A DNA stretch of 64,000 nucleotides, taken from positions 48,479,786 through 48,543,785 of the forward strand of contig QCXZ01000041.1 in NCBI GenBank assembly GCA_025024175.1, given 5' to 3'. Below the pieces are notes generated by a model. The model was not told the DNA's origin. It worked only from the letters and a program-made list of their open reading frames with translations, and did not search any database. The translations under genes and the position numbers were made by a program. Positions 22,440 through 34,109 of this stretch are shown here, piece by piece (position 1 is the first letter of the stretch; each line of letters opens with the position of its first letter). Source of the DNA: Rhyzopertha dominica (taxonomy: Eukaryota > Arthropoda > Insecta > Coleoptera > Bostrichidae).

Positions 22440-22830
22440 CGATTTTAGTAAGAGTCCTTCAGTATGTCATTCACATCGACTTGGCTTATCCTCAGGGCCA
22501 GTTTTTGTTTTCTCAAGCAGCGGAAACAGTTTTTCGTAACCCGACACCGGGCTGTAGGTGGCGCCAACTATAGGAACATGCGCGGCTGTCACAACATTGC
22601 TAATGAGGGGTCGGCGTCGGCCAATTTGATATTCTTTGTAACTACATAATCCGCCCGAAATTCAGGGGGAGAGAAGCTTTTGCGATGCATTCCGTGTCGT
22701 TTGGCATTTTTAACAAACGGGCACTCCGCAAAATAATTGGGAGAGCTTTTCTTAAAGAAGCGGCGCGCAGGGTTGCTAAATCTCTTAAACATTTATTAGC
22801 TCTCGGTGTATTTATGCAAAAGAAAATTTT
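22440..22830. promoter_or_regulatory. GC-enriched non-repeat island (candidate cis-regulatory DNA)
   Basis: CpG-bearing block with GCTAATGAGG near 22598 (TAAT core). Overlapping minus-strand frames of about 65 codons resemble nothing known. No transposon ends. Confidence 0.25.
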
Positions 22831-25340
22831 CAACTGTTTTGATAAAAAGGTAAATTTATATTAGTTCAGATTCAGTCTAATGCATTGCTAAGGTACCGAC
22901 CAGGATTTGTAGGGATTTCTTTGGTTTAGATTGCAAATAAAGTTTGGCAACACCAACACCAAGTGGAAAAATCAACCAGTTGAAGTACCTATATCGCTAA
23001 ACCACATCGTTAAAGTCAACTACTTTCGCTCTTTTTAATAATTTCGTTTTCCGTGGCATAACTACATTCTCGTAAAAATATCCTTCTAAGGAAACGATAA
23101 TGAGAACTGCTGATGTTTTTCTTCAGTTTTTAGTTCCAAGTATCCATTTATCCGTTTCTCAAATTCATTAATACAGAAATTAAAAGGTACAATATTATAT
23201 TGCGGTATAACTTTTTCGCTGAAGGGTGAAATTCCAATACATTTTATATTTTAGCAAAATTACTCGAAATGTTCAAATGGAATTTATTGAGATTTTCTGA
23301 AAAAAGCATGCTAAAGCTTCACAAAAAATGACACCATTATTTTAATTTTTAGCTGAGTTATCGCAAAAAACCTCAGCAATCTCTAACAACTGGGGTTATT
23401 TACTAGTCCATATTCGTCACCCTTGTATCTTATATCACTAATACATCTTTCGCAATAACTAAATGCGACTTAATAATTGTTGCGAATAAAACAAGTAAAC
23501 CATCTTTTGGCGCTAGATACGTGGGTGCAAAATTGTGATGAATAAAACATAAAATATGATTGATTTTTATAGTCTTTATTCAACTTTTCAGGAACTGGAA
23601 GATAAATCCAAAATCCGTCTTTTGTACACACGGATTCTGATAGAGCTAGAAATTTTGAATCTTCTGGTGCTAAATGAGCCTAATTCCGCGGTTATGATAT
23701 GTACATAATTTTGTAGTATTACATATAAGTGATTACCTCTTTTTCATTGTAATTTAAATATGTTACAAGCTTGGTACTCTAAATTCAAAGAAACAAATAA
23801 GGGCTTCCATTTGATTACTAATTACTTAATATATAAATGTTCGCGATTTTTTTACGAATACTAGTTTTATTGCCACTGAAAATGACCTATCGTATCGTGT
23901 TTTAAAAACTTTCATGCTTCAATATTGATAAAATAATTAATAATAATTAGGTCTAATAGAAATCGATTGATAAAATTTTCTTTGCGTTTTTATAATACCT
24001 TTATTTATTAGGCTTGGCCTTTCAGCAAATGTTATAAAATAAAATTCTTATATCGCCACGATTAACCAAGATTAAAAGGTAGTATTTTCTGTAGCAACTG
24101 CTGTTAACCACATGTCATTATAGCATACATATGCTACGATACAGTCTCCTACAGGTAGCAGCTTTTATACATCTTCGAGCATAAAATGATATGCAAAAAT
24201 GCAATACGGATTTACCTTCTTTAACAATTCAGAGAATGTTGATTACCTTACACACCTGTGATTAAATGAAGACATGCTTTGTTTGTATAGCTCTGTATTT
24301 ATATTATATAAACAAACTCTTGCTACAATAATACGTATTTTGGCAGCTAAGACAGACTGCCTGACATTTCAAGAAGTCACTTACTGACTTACTTTAACGC
24401 ATACTGAAGATGTCAGCTTAGCCACCAAAACACCTACCAGTTTTTCAAAATTTTGTTGTAAGCATTTATCATGTATAAAGGCCCTTTAACTACAGTATAG
24501 CAATAGGAAACCGGCAAAGATTTTTGTATTCAACCTACTGTAAAAAACTGAGGTATGTGCCGAATTAGAATATTACAAATACGTATATACATAATTGCGT
24601 GAAATGTACGGTATGTTTCAGAATCAATTAAATGATCACACCGACACATTTTAACCGCGACCTTCTTTGAAGTTCAGGATACGGAAGATGCTACAAATTA
24701 GTTCTCTTTGGTACGAACAGCCGACATCCGAAGCCAGTTGGGCCCTGTCAGCGGCAAAAATAGCAGTTGTTATTACTTATGTCTCCGACGCTGACAGTTC
24801 GCTTCTTAGTGTGTTTTAAAACTGTTTCAAATTGATTTGAAACGACTCTATCCTTACACATTTCTTTCGGAATCTGGTGCAATGGTAGTTCTTTGCTATA
24901 CCGTTTTCTTTGTTCCAAAGCAAGTCATTGTTTGCTTTAAGCAATTGATTTCAGACTGGAATATTGGGAGTCATAACAGAATAATGTGCAATTAAATAAA
25001 CTGTAATCCTTAGCTAACCGTCTATTTTTTAATGTTTCCTGATTTCTGGTAAAAGTCCAAGTAAACGGTTTTTAAGTTGCAGGTGTTATTAGAATTTCGA
25101 AAAACAATACATTGATTTCATAGATTTCAGTAAGGCAAGTCATGAGCCAACGAGATCATTAGTAAGCTATGACTTTTTGATAGAAACGGCGTGTAATATG
25201 TAATATATTTATTGCGTTAATGTTATCTGTGTTCCTCATTTTAAATATACATTCGAAGTTTCAATAGTTTCTTATCATTTTTCAAACAGTTTTTAAATTA
25301 CTAGGTTGTTAAAGTTATTAACATGCCACTTACTAATACG
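22830..25340. other. AT-rich DNA with little structure
   Basis: No coding similarity or transposon ends seen. A small GC-richer patch at 24650-24780 (CCGCGACC, GCCGACATCCGAAGCC) may be another regulatory block. A frame after TTCAACTTTTCAG at 23579-23591 is discussed under rejected items. Confidence 0.35.
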
Positions 25341-25344
25341 TAAA

Positions 25345-25505
25345 TGATAGAAATTCTGATGATGATTGGTTATGGGGGTAGAAATCGAACGCAAAAACAA
25401 GTATGCGGTCGATTAGATTAAATATATCGTACCAATCAGGCCATCTACGGGAACCTCCAAAAAATGGTAGGCCATTAATGCCTGAAGAAAAGCCATTGGA
25501 GATTC
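25345..25505 (+). pseudogene. N-terminal fragment of a DD41D-group mariner transposase
   Basis: The translation starts EILMMIGYGGRNRTQKQV, aligning with EIVMMIGYGDRKRSYSEV at the start of the transposase at 12950. After indels, GHLREPPKNGRPLMPEEK aligns with the KNRQKPGRSKVATNEE segment. The catalytic domain is absent and no ends were found. Confidence 0.65.
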
Positions 25506-25858
25506 CATGAAATGTAAATAAATAGCAATTTTATGGAGACGATTACTATAGGTGTCTGAAATTTTGTGAAATAAAGTGCTTTGAGGAACAAAATTTAGTA
25601 ATTTAACCAGGATGTCAGTATTTAAGTATCAAGTATTTCCTTTGATAACATCAATAAAACTGCTTATGTCTCTCCAGACACTTTCTTTGGAAACGTTGAG
25701 TGCCTTGGTAATATGTCATATATAAGATTTCACAGGTACATATTTAAAGTATCAAAATTTGTTTTCGTCTTTCGTAACTGCAATATTTATTTATGTATAT
25801 AGGTATTCCACATATTTCGAAAAAAATTTAAGCACTTATTAAAGTATTTTGTATTTTG

Positions 25859-25955
25859 CCATAATTATGGGGATTTTGACTGCAGGCTATAAAGATAATC
25901 TAATCTGTGCAGTTTAGTAGAAGTTATATAATGTTATTACATGTACTTACTATCT
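25859..25955. repeat. interspersed repeat, copy 1 (pairs with 31618-31712)
   Basis: Shares ATTTTGA(C/T)TGCAGG, ATAATCTGTGC(A/G)GTTTAGTA and a following GTTATA...GTTATTxxATGT block with the second copy. No coding. Class unknown. Confidence 0.55.
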
Positions 25956-26189
25956 TTATTCCACGCTATTCAAGGCCAGTTTATGATTAATATAGATAAA
26001 ACTAATTTATCAACAGGTACAATAGTGGATAAGTATTAATGTATATGTTTTTACAAATTAACAAATAAAATTGTTTTATTTAGTATCTCAGTATAAGTTT
26101 TACTTTCGTTTGATAATCCCTGGTTTCACTATAGCAGTATTCTACGAAAAGTTTAACGTTTATAATATAAACCAAATATCATCCTAATA

Positions 26190-26430
26190 TCGCATTATTT
26201 TTTTACTGAATTAATGTTTTCGTATTTTTTAGAAAATGTAGCTGATTCTATGCAACATAGTTTCCAACAATATTTATTTGATAAAAGCTTGCAGTCGCAC
26301 AATTTTTTGTATAAATATTTTTCTATTATTTGGGGGTAATCTACCTTGCTGTTTTTATAACAAAGTGTACTCTTTAATTNCTGCCAAGCTTTCGACTGTT
26401 TTTTAGTCTTTTGTAAGCACACCACTTATA
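26190..26430 (-). repeat. PLE3 terminal-repeat-like segment with hammerhead-type remnant
   Basis: Minus strand: GACTAAAAAACAGTC forms a short stem-loop followed by GAAAGCTTGGC, the GAAA side of a hammerhead-type motif, and then an open frame (SKAWQ, STLCYKNSKVDYPQIIEKYL). Similar sequence recurs at 34760-34905 (GTCGCACAAT, CAAGTGTACTCTTTG, GCCAAGC). It lies downstream of and on the same strand as the PLE3 coding relic. Assignment as the pLTR of that element is inference. Confidence 0.5.
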
Positions 26431-26869
26431 GCAATTACAGAATTGAAATACACAAGTTCTGAGATTAGTATTAATCAGCCTTTACAAACAAAATTTTTAC
26501 AAGTGCGCATGTCACGTTTGCTATCTATTGCGCCTTTGGAAAATTTCTCCATGTTGTTATACTGGCACACTTTAAAAGCGCAAATGATTAAAAAACTTTT
26601 TCACATACAAGTATAACATTCTAAAACTGTTGTCTGTTCAATTTTAAAGATAGAAATTTAATGAAGATCAGGAGACAGTAAATATGAAAATATGTGTAAA
26701 TGTTACGTAACTGATTTGTATCAGATTTTTTGTTGATGGTGTTTTCTGTTTTATTTATACAGTACATTTCAAGTATTAATCTTTTACTCTATTTCATTAT
26801 TTAATATATGCATATCTAGAGGTAGTTTTGTGGCGATGTCACTTTTGTGAAAAGCTAATCTATTAGATA

Positions 26870-27580
26870 TCCATTGGGAATTTGTCCTACATAACTTTTA
26901 CCGCAACATTTTAAATAATAAACTACACCTGATCATTTATATTGTTAAGCCTGCGATATTTGGAGGAAACCCAAAACGACCATCTTCATTATTCGTGTAA
27001 GATCAGCATCACTATCATTAACTCTATCAAATTAACCCACGCTAAGTGTTTCCTAACCCCTGGCAAAACAAATATCTCATTTATTGAAACCTTTGGATAT
27101 GAATTTTGTAAATGTAAAATTTTCAGTTTATTTAGGTTTTTATGAAATTTTGACTATTCTGTTCTTCATTTGTTTTACAAAATTAATTTTAATTTTTGTT
27201 GAATCACTTCACCAAAAATTGATATATCTACCCGAAGCTGTTAGTTTTTGTACCAGTCCAGAATTAATTTATTACCTTTTCTTATGACCATGGTATCAAG
27301 AAAAGGAACCCCACCATCAACCTCTCGCTCAACTGTCAATTTGATTTGTTGAAATTTTCTAAAATTTTATCTAGGCCTTGTAAAGATAACAAAAGGATTA
27401 AATCATCAACAATTTTTTATTATAATATTAATAGACAATTTAGCAATACCAGTGTCAAGCAAATGAGCCAATACATATTGTACTAAAATTTGGCTCAATT
27501 TGGAACCCATAGCACAGCCAAAAAATTGTTTATAGAAACTATTTTCATACACAAAGTAATTATTTTCTATTACCAATAAA
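26870..27580 (-). pseudogene. PLE3: third Penelope-like element, RT end and GIY-YIG start, decayed
   Basis: Minus strand reads ENNYFVYENSFYKQFFGCAM then GSKLSQILVQYVL, the palm block before the catalytic box in one branch of Penelope-like RTs. It continues with VEREVDGGVPFLDTMVIRK, DWYKKPTASGRYINFWSDHS (after frame corrections) and finally CCGKSYVGQ, the start of the GIY-YIG endonuclease domain. The YVDD box itself is lost. Protein motifs differ from PLE1 and PLE2 (ASGRYINF against THTDRYLHA), so this is a separate family. Confidence 0.7.
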
Positions 27581-27729
27581 ACCATTTCTATAAATAGTTT
27601 TTCACGTGAGCAAATTTTTGGACATTTAAAATAAGGGTCAATGTTATGCTAGCTTTCATTTAAGAATGAATGACTTATAGACAAACAAAAGATTGTAAAA
27701 TATTACGAAGTGTTAAAGTGTATATTTTA

Positions 27730-28320
27730 ATTTAAAAAAATGAACATGCGTTAACGATGGTAATGCCAGAAAACAGAGATAGGTGAACACCATTTTAGGG
27801 CAAAAAGGGCCAGCAGCGAGCCATAGCAGGCCGCAAAGTGGCACGCGAAAGCCCGTGCGGAAAACATAACAAGATTTTTCGGAGTTAGTTGATATTGATC
27901 CGTCTTGCGCAGAAACACACGGGTTCCTTTCGAGTAAAACAACGTTATGTAAATTGCCACCCAATACCGGAAAAGGCCGGTTCACCGGTCCGCGCAAAGG
28001 CGCATTCACCGCGTCATTAGCTGTCATTACCGCATTCACCATCTGTTGAACATTTCAATAACCCTTTTAGTCCAATTATCGCCGGTGAATCGTGATTGGT
28101 CGGCGTAGGTAAAATTGTTATCATAACAAAGAATCAAACCCCTTTGACACGGCGGGCGTATGAGGGGACCCCAGTAAATACAGTGTAGGTTTTACAACGG
28201 CGATGGTGGAGATATGTGAACGTATTCCTTGTAATCAGACGCGTTATTATTATCATAGGAGGTAATGACGGGTTACCCGGGCGAATGGGGCGGTATGTTG
28301 ACAGATGTTTAGCCAATACG
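27730..28320. promoter_or_regulatory. GC-rich non-repeat island (candidate cis-regulatory DNA)
   Basis: About 600 bp of CpG-containing, non-repetitive sequence between two transposon relics. It includes a short perfect palindrome CCGGTTCACCGG at 27978-27989 and the nearby inverted GCGCATTCACC repeats. Minus-strand frames of 109 and 69 codons overlap and resemble no protein. Regulatory role inferred. Confidence 0.3.
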
Positions 28321-28649
28321 CATACACATCAATGCTTAATTCTTTTTCTGTTGCAAGAACGGTTGTTATTTTTTTAATCTATTTGGCTCTACTTCTTTAG
28401 CAACCATTGCTTTATTCTATTGGTCACAAGACCACGTCCTGACATACGTCAGACGTCAAATCCTCATTGTCAACATACAAAATGTCATTGTCACTACTAT
28501 CGCCGTACCCAAAAGAACCTAGGCTATATTGTGATTTTTATCATTTTTTATTTAAGCTTCTATCTTCTATCACATTCAATATCTGGGGGCAACATTTTTT
28601 TTTACTTAGGCGACATGGCAAAGGTTTAATTCGTACGAGTAACGAACTT

Positions 28650-30506
28650 TGAACATTACTGTACCACGTGGGTTATACTTTATCCCCCCGATGTCAAATG
28701 GATCGCCTATGATCTTCCACGCCTTATTCAACTGAGTATTTGCGTTGCCTCAAAATTTAGAAAAAAATTATAGTCTAGATATTCGACACTGTATGGCCTT
28801 GGTTTTAATCATGCTGATTCACATCCTTATATGATAATTTTCTTTTTTAGATGTCTTTCTATGCTTGAGTGCATTTGTGTGTGGCCCTTCTCAAGATATT
28901 TTTTTTCTATTAATATTTTCATCTCTTGTGTTAAATTTAACACGGCACTTGATAGCAAAGCATTTCTATTTTAATAGGTACAACCTTCACTATAAAGTAT
29001 AGCTCTGCTCACTGTTTCTGTTTTCATTCATGATGTAGTTTCTCAGGAAGCTATACAATATGGACGTGAATATATTCGCTGTTAGTCCCCATGTCCTTCG
29101 TGCCACACGAAGCAAAAACCGTCCTTAGTTTTCAGATCAAAAATTGTAAAATTATGCACTGTAAGTGTAAGTTTTGCCTAGTAGTAGAGGAAGGAGACTT
29201 TGGACTTGGGACACTGTAGATCCACTGGGAACACAGTACAATTTTCGGCTACATTATCTTTCTCTTTTTCATTTCGGGATTCTTCTTTCTTCACCTGATG
29301 ATCTTGATATTTTTCTTTGCTAAAATTTCTTGTTTTATAAGCCACACATTTGTCGCATTCATCCTTCTTTCGTGAAAATAACGCAATGTTTTGATCGTCA
29401 GCATATTGGAAAAGAAAGCAATAGATAACGGTAATACATTATTGTTTAAAACGCCAATCGTTCGCTCCAAATAAAATTCACTAGTAGATTTTTTGCAATA
29501 ATGGGACTGCAACTTGGGCAAAGAATTTAAAAATAATGTTAGGCTTTCCTTTTGTTTCTTAATATTCACCTGCCTAGAATTGACATTATTTTTGTGTCCG
29601 TCCATCACATTCCGTTCTTCTTAAGGCGCCAGTAACCTATTGTTCGTTTTGGCATGTGAAATATATTGCGCAGCATGATCTTACATACTTTTACATTAAT
29701 ACATTTTTATGCATATAGTATAAATATATAAATGAATATGCCTTTGTTGACTGGCCTTCTTGTTTACAATTTTTACTTGTCTGTTTTTTTTAATTTAGAA
29801 AAAAATTGCTTCTCAAACCATGAAAGGCGCCTAAAATGTTCAAAAAGCTTCGTTATTTCCCCATTCGATATTAGTTTGCAGTCCATATCATTTGCTTTGT
29901 CGCATTTGCACCTAGCAGACATGCCTAGCTCTTTTATTTAAATTATAATCCCATTTTCCATCCAATTTACGTGTTCCTAGATAATGTTGTCCTGACCGCC
30001 TTTTCAGTTTTTCAGAATTCTTCTTCCATTCATTTTGACTTACATGTCGTTCGAGCACGTTTTCATTTTCTTGAATTCTGTATTTATCAACGGTAGGGGC
30101 ATTGATTGACTCATTTTCTGGAACCTCTAATTCAGAATCAGAAGAAACTGCTTAGGCTTCATTTTGTAGTCACATTGTAGTCTCTGTCATCTGGATCATC
30201 ATTTGGTCTTCCAAGTCTCCATTGTTTTCCAAATTCGCTGAAACGGTTGCTGGATTGGAGACTTCACATTATACAAAGTTGGATGTTGTTCAGGCAAGCT
30301 GACTGGTAAAGCTTGCAAACCGTTTCATCCGCAAATTGAAGCAATGCATCATCAGAGCATTGTAACACATGTTCGGATTCTGGATCGTGCAAACTAATGT
30401 CTTTGATTGCACTTGCGCTTGAAACAATAACTANCACTGTTTCTTGATTTCCATTTGCTATGTTAACAAATGATTGCATTCTCGATAGGTGTTTAGGTAT
30501 ATTCAT
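28650..30506 (-). pseudogene. DUF7869-like transposon-associated gene, decayed
   Basis: Minus-strand pieces in order: a start at 30506 (MNIPKHLSRMQSFVNIANGN), an acidic linker (SSDSELEVPENESINAPTVD), RRSGQHYLGTRKLDGKW, RCKCDKANDMDCKLISNGE, LNSLPKLQSHYCKKSTSEFY, then ILYSEGCTYQNRNALLSSAV, EKKYLEKGHTQMHSSIERHL, and PRPYSVEYLDYNFF. SHYC(R/K)...YLE, YSDGCxxQNxN and EKGHTQM...SxIER are signatures of a repetitive family in insects and cnidarians annotated as DUF7869; biochemical activity is not established. There are at least five frame breaks. I rely on recalled family motifs. Confidence 0.6.
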
Positions 30507-30519
30507 AAAATTACTAAAA

Positions 30520-31600
30520 GAATCTTATAGATATGTTTTTAATTACATAAAACACAATCAAATTGTGAGCACGTGTAGCTTACATACAAAATGTCACTTA
30601 ATAGGTGGGACAGATTTTGTATTTATTTTTAAACACTATGGCAAATTTCTTTAAGCTAACTTATGCTGCATATGATTTAAACATGGACTTAGGATGCAGT
30701 CACATTGTGGGTTTTGATAACTATCACAAGATGGCACCAAAATGTTTAATTTCACCAAAAGTGGACTTCGGCGATTTGCATCTTAGAACGACGATTGGCT
30801 TTTTGTCACCTTGCGAAATGTGCCGGTATCAAGTATTACTGCTATGCAGTCTTTTAAAAATATATTTTTAAAGATTGTTTTCACAAAGGTAACATTGCAA
30901 AAGAAAGATTCCAAAATGCTAGAATCTAGAAAAAGGCAATGTTTAATAAAGTAACAAAAACCTTTGGAACTGCATTCTTGGATATCGATTAAACTTAAAA
31001 GAATAGTATTTAATTGTACAATTACAGAAAAGTATTTCGCATATTAACTTTAATTCCGTCGTTTCATATAAGTTTTTACATAATGTAATCCTCAAAGGAC
31101 TTACTCGTTTTACAACTCAAATAGTTTTTTCTCGATAATGGGTATGGGTATGATCTATAATTGTTGTATATTTTGGTAGGGGCGTTAGATTTTAACAAGC
31201 TTTCACCCATCTCTAAAAAATTGTAAGTATATTTCAGGCTTGGGAAAACGATGCCTGTGAGAAAATCATCCTCACATCCTACTACCGCACACTTTTATTA
31301 TATTGCAGCATCTGAAATCATTAAAACATTTTTATGTATTATGAACTGTTTAAGATCAACGCCATTACTTTTAATTTGTAATTTAAAAGTACAAGCGTTT
31401 TGAGGTTACCTACATAGTTTTGAATTTAAACGGATATCTATAAAATGTATGGCTCATAACTTACCTTGAACAAATTAAAATTTCAAACTCAAGTTCGCTC
31501 CTTCGAAAATGTAATTTGAATTTAAAATTTTAAATCATTTGGTTCATTACTGTCAACATAATTTTGCTAAAGTCAACCAGAATTATTCATGTACTTCGGC
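30520..31600. other. AT-rich stretch, nothing recognised
   Basis: An 88-codon + strand frame at 30605-30871 has no recognisable motif. No transposon ends. Confidence 0.35.
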
Positions 31601-31617
31601 ATACGCAACCTATCACA

Positions 31618-31712
31618 TAATTGCCTGGAATTTTGATTGCAGGTACTAAACATAATCTGTGCGGTTTAGTATATGTTATAGAACGTTATTGTATGTGCTA
31701 CATGTGTTCTAG
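31618..31712. repeat. interspersed repeat, copy 2 (pairs with 25859-25955)
   Basis: See 25859-25955. The copies differ by substitutions and small indels, so they are old. Confidence 0.55.
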
Positions 31713-31797
31713 GACATTCATAACTAATCAATTATGATTCTTACAGATAGCAGTTATTTATCCAACACATCTCTTAGTGAACAGTAATGCTGATGAT

Positions 31798-31923
31798 TTA
31801 CTTTGGATCGTCTGATTTACCACTACTACTAAAAACAGCAGTTGCACCAGTACCACACAACAAACGTTTTATTTCTGCAACCCAACGATTGACCTCGAAG
31901 ACGTCAAATTTGTAATTTGGTAC
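31798..31923 (-). CDS. candidate 3'-terminal coding exon of an unidentified protein
   Basis: On the minus strand a pyrimidine-rich acceptor (TTTACTTTTTGTAG) is followed by exactly 42 codons in phase 0 ending in TAA. The peptide begins VPNYKFDVFEVNRWVAEIKR and ends SSSGKSDDPK, a mix of amphipathic helix and a short serine/acidic tail that looks like real protein, not AT-rich chance sequence. I do not recognise the family. No upstream exon was found with confidence between here and 64000 on this strand. It could be the end of a gene transcribed opposite to Vsx, a retrocopy, or chance. Confidence 0.4.
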   Translation of the reverse strand, partial: VPNYKFDVFEVNRWVAEIKRLLCGTGATAVFSSSGKSDDPK

Positions 31924-32039
31924 CTACAAAAAGTAAATGATCAGTCAATTTAATGATTGGATAAAGGAATGTTGAATTTGAAGCTTAGAACTTGCTTAAA
32001 TTTTACTTAGGTCACTGTTTTCATGTAGTATCTATATTT

Positions 32040-32570
32040 TTTATTTCCTCTGCTCAACTAGTATCTATTCTAGTACATAGAAGCCCCGATCACCTAACCA
32101 CCTCGATATCTAACCAATTTCCACCAAACAAATCTTCATCCAGAGGAGGCTTCCACCTCGACCCCGTTCACGTGTCAATTAGCGGACGCACAGGAAGCAG
32201 AATGGGCGATTAGTGTTCAGAAAGCGTAACATTTATAATTATTCCTCCCCCCTCGCGGCGGAACCATGATGGTGCCAGGGGCTGTCTGTTTTCTCACCTT
32301 GAATAACCCTTCCCGGCCGTTGGGGGATAAATAGAAATCAACAGAGGTGGGGCACTCGCGTGGTTCACACCTCTCACGGTCATGTACCATTCATCGCACA
32401 TCAAAAACATTTATTCAGCCGCGCCAGGGTATGCCATGAATATCCAGCTCCATTGTTTCGACGGCCGAAACGCGATATGCCTCGGTAAGGACAATCTTGG
32501 CCACTTATGCCCATACAAAGAGGTTCTGTTTGCCATTCTTGGAGATGGCGATCAAAAACGTTTAGATTAG
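32040..32570. promoter_or_regulatory. GC-rich non-repeat island (candidate cis-regulatory DNA)
   Basis: Strong GC and CpG rise. It holds CACGTG at 32169-32174 (E-box), TCAATTAGCGG at 32175-32185 (homeodomain core ATTAG) and CACCTC/CACCTT units. GGGGATAAATAG near 32321 resembles a TATA-type element but no transcript is supported. No coding or transposon features. Confidence 0.32.
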
Positions 32571-32651
32571 AAATTGTTGGTTGATCACACTTTGAAATGT
32601 TTCCATAATTTATTATAAAAGTATTAGGATATGTTCTTTTTCTTTCATATA

Positions 32652-32993
32652 CAGGGTTTCCATAAATGATACATGCATCCAGGGCGCTTATGGAAATGAT
32701 CGATTAAATCAATTTGCTCCTCTCAGGAAAGTGACGTATTTGTCATTTGTCAATTTTTGCATTATTTGATATATTTTGATATGAGAAAACGCCTGGGAGT
32801 GTGTGTTTTCAACATACGCCGTAGTTTTTGTGGGATAATTAACTTTATGGCTGCAAAAGCTCATATTTCGGAGCTTCAACTACTATCGCCGTGCATATTG
32901 TAACTTAGCAGCAGTTACAAAAAGGCGGCACAAAGAATTTAGAAATTGACCGCCCGCGTTGCATAAATCATTTATCAGTTATGCTTCCCAGTG
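32652..32993. mobile_element. MITE, copy 2 of the family at 2874-3230
   Basis: Starts CAGGGTTTCCATAAATGAT after TA (32650-32651). The right end ends CTTCCCAGTG before TA (32994-32995) and still has ATAAATCATTTAT a little inside, with a few extra bases in the terminal repeat. The interior is collinear with copy 1. It lacks the GTGTGACAATGATCTGCTACC stretch of copy 1. Confidence 0.75.
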
Positions 32994-33039
32994 TATAAAT
33001 ATGCTTTTGGACAAATTATAAATTTGGGCACATGATCTT

Positions 33040-34032
33040 GACAAGGTGCTCGAAAGTGATAAAATCGAGGGAAAATTAATAAATAGTATCCAGGAGGCAA
33101 GAGACGAAATTGTAAAACACTATAAAAAGACAAATTGGATGTATTGCGTTGGGTTAATTTTACACCCACGGCATAAGACATAGACATTTTCATATACACA
33201 ATGAAGGAAAGCTTTAGAAATAGAGGCAGTTTCCCGTTTTAAAGAAATATTTTAAAATAAATCTTTTCAGCATTCCTGTCCATGTCCACCTATCCTGTCA
33301 ACTTCAAACCCAGATGATAAACAAGCAAAATAGGAGGTTGATATAGAGTTTGTTTAGGAACTCTCCTGCTAATGAAGACAATGAATGGTCTTGTCGTTAC
33401 GAAATAGATAAATATACAAATATCCTAGGAGCCGATCTTTCTGAAAAATATTCTAGAGTGGTACAAAAACCACAAAAACATGTTTCCTAACCTTGCCTTA
33501 ATGGCAAAAGATTTTCTGCCAATACCTGCCAGGTCTGCGCGTGTAGAAATGGAATTTTCTAGGACTGCATTAACCATTACAAAATCTCTGAATAGATTAA
33601 GCGACAAATCCATTAGAACTCTTATGTGTCTCAACTCCAGGTTAGCGAAGGAAGATTTAAATTTAGAGTTATAATAAAATGCATGTCTATGCTGTGCTCT
33701 CTACACCTCAACCAACTGCAAATAGATCTATTTCGCTGTCATTACAGCTAGGTGGCTTTGTCATCATGTCAGTGTAATGCTGACAGATGGCATTACCATC
33801 CTAAATTCTTACTTAGAGTTATATATGTAAGTTATGCACATACGACAATGAGATTTTTAAGGGTGTTGTTTATTTTATTGTTTCGCCGTTGTACTGTTTA
33901 TGTTTCAATAAATCAAGTAGTATCAAGTCTGTTTGATTTTTCAAGTAACTTGACTTAACTGATTGACTAGAGCCTGACTTGATTTCAAGTCAATTCAAGA
34001 CAAGCAGCTTGAAAATCGAGTCACGAATCCCT
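33040..34032 (+). mobile_element. hAT transposon 3' part with transposase C-terminus
   Basis: Coding relic on the + strand: QEARDEIVKHYKKTNW then GLILHPRHKT, an interrupted middle, YEIDKYTNILGADLSE, and after a frameshift NILEWYKNHKNMFPNLALMA followed by PIPARSARVEMEFS and NRLSDKSIRTLMCLNS to 33672. This is the hAT C-terminal dimerisation domain (family pattern YPNLAxMAxDxLxIPxTSxxxERxFS). The stretch GATTCGTGACTCGATTTTC read inward from about 34030 may be the right terminal repeat. The left end is lost, and the MITE at 32652 lies at the upstream edge. Confidence 0.8.
33738..33820. repeat. interspersed repeat, copy 1 (pairs with 35006-35090)
   Basis: Shares CATCATGTCAGTGTAATGCT and GACAGATGGCATT with the second copy, plus the flanking GCAGCTAG(G/A)TGGCT and CTAAATTxTTACTTA. 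ATGTCAG/CTGACAGAT gives it a small internal inverted repeat. Position in the 3' region of the hAT relic suggests it may be transposon UTR sequence. Confidence 0.6.
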
Positions 34033-34109
34033 ATTGTGGGTGTATCCCATGGTACTTCACTATCTCTTAAACATACAACATTATCTTTACTTGGAACGCG
34101 AAATAAACT

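Noticed and set aside
23592..23705. Open frame after a possible acceptor (TTCAACTTTTCAG) reading ELEDKSKIRLLYTRILIELE
   Set aside because: Leucine-rich, AT-driven composition, no donor or clean stop context and no recognised family; likely chance.
27713..28042. 109-codon minus-strand frame
   Set aside because: Lies in a GC-rich island where stops are rare; overlaps a second frame equally long in another register; no motif.
32316..32345. TATA-like GGGGATAAATAG as a promoter
   Set aside because: No downstream exon or initiator that can be linked to it.
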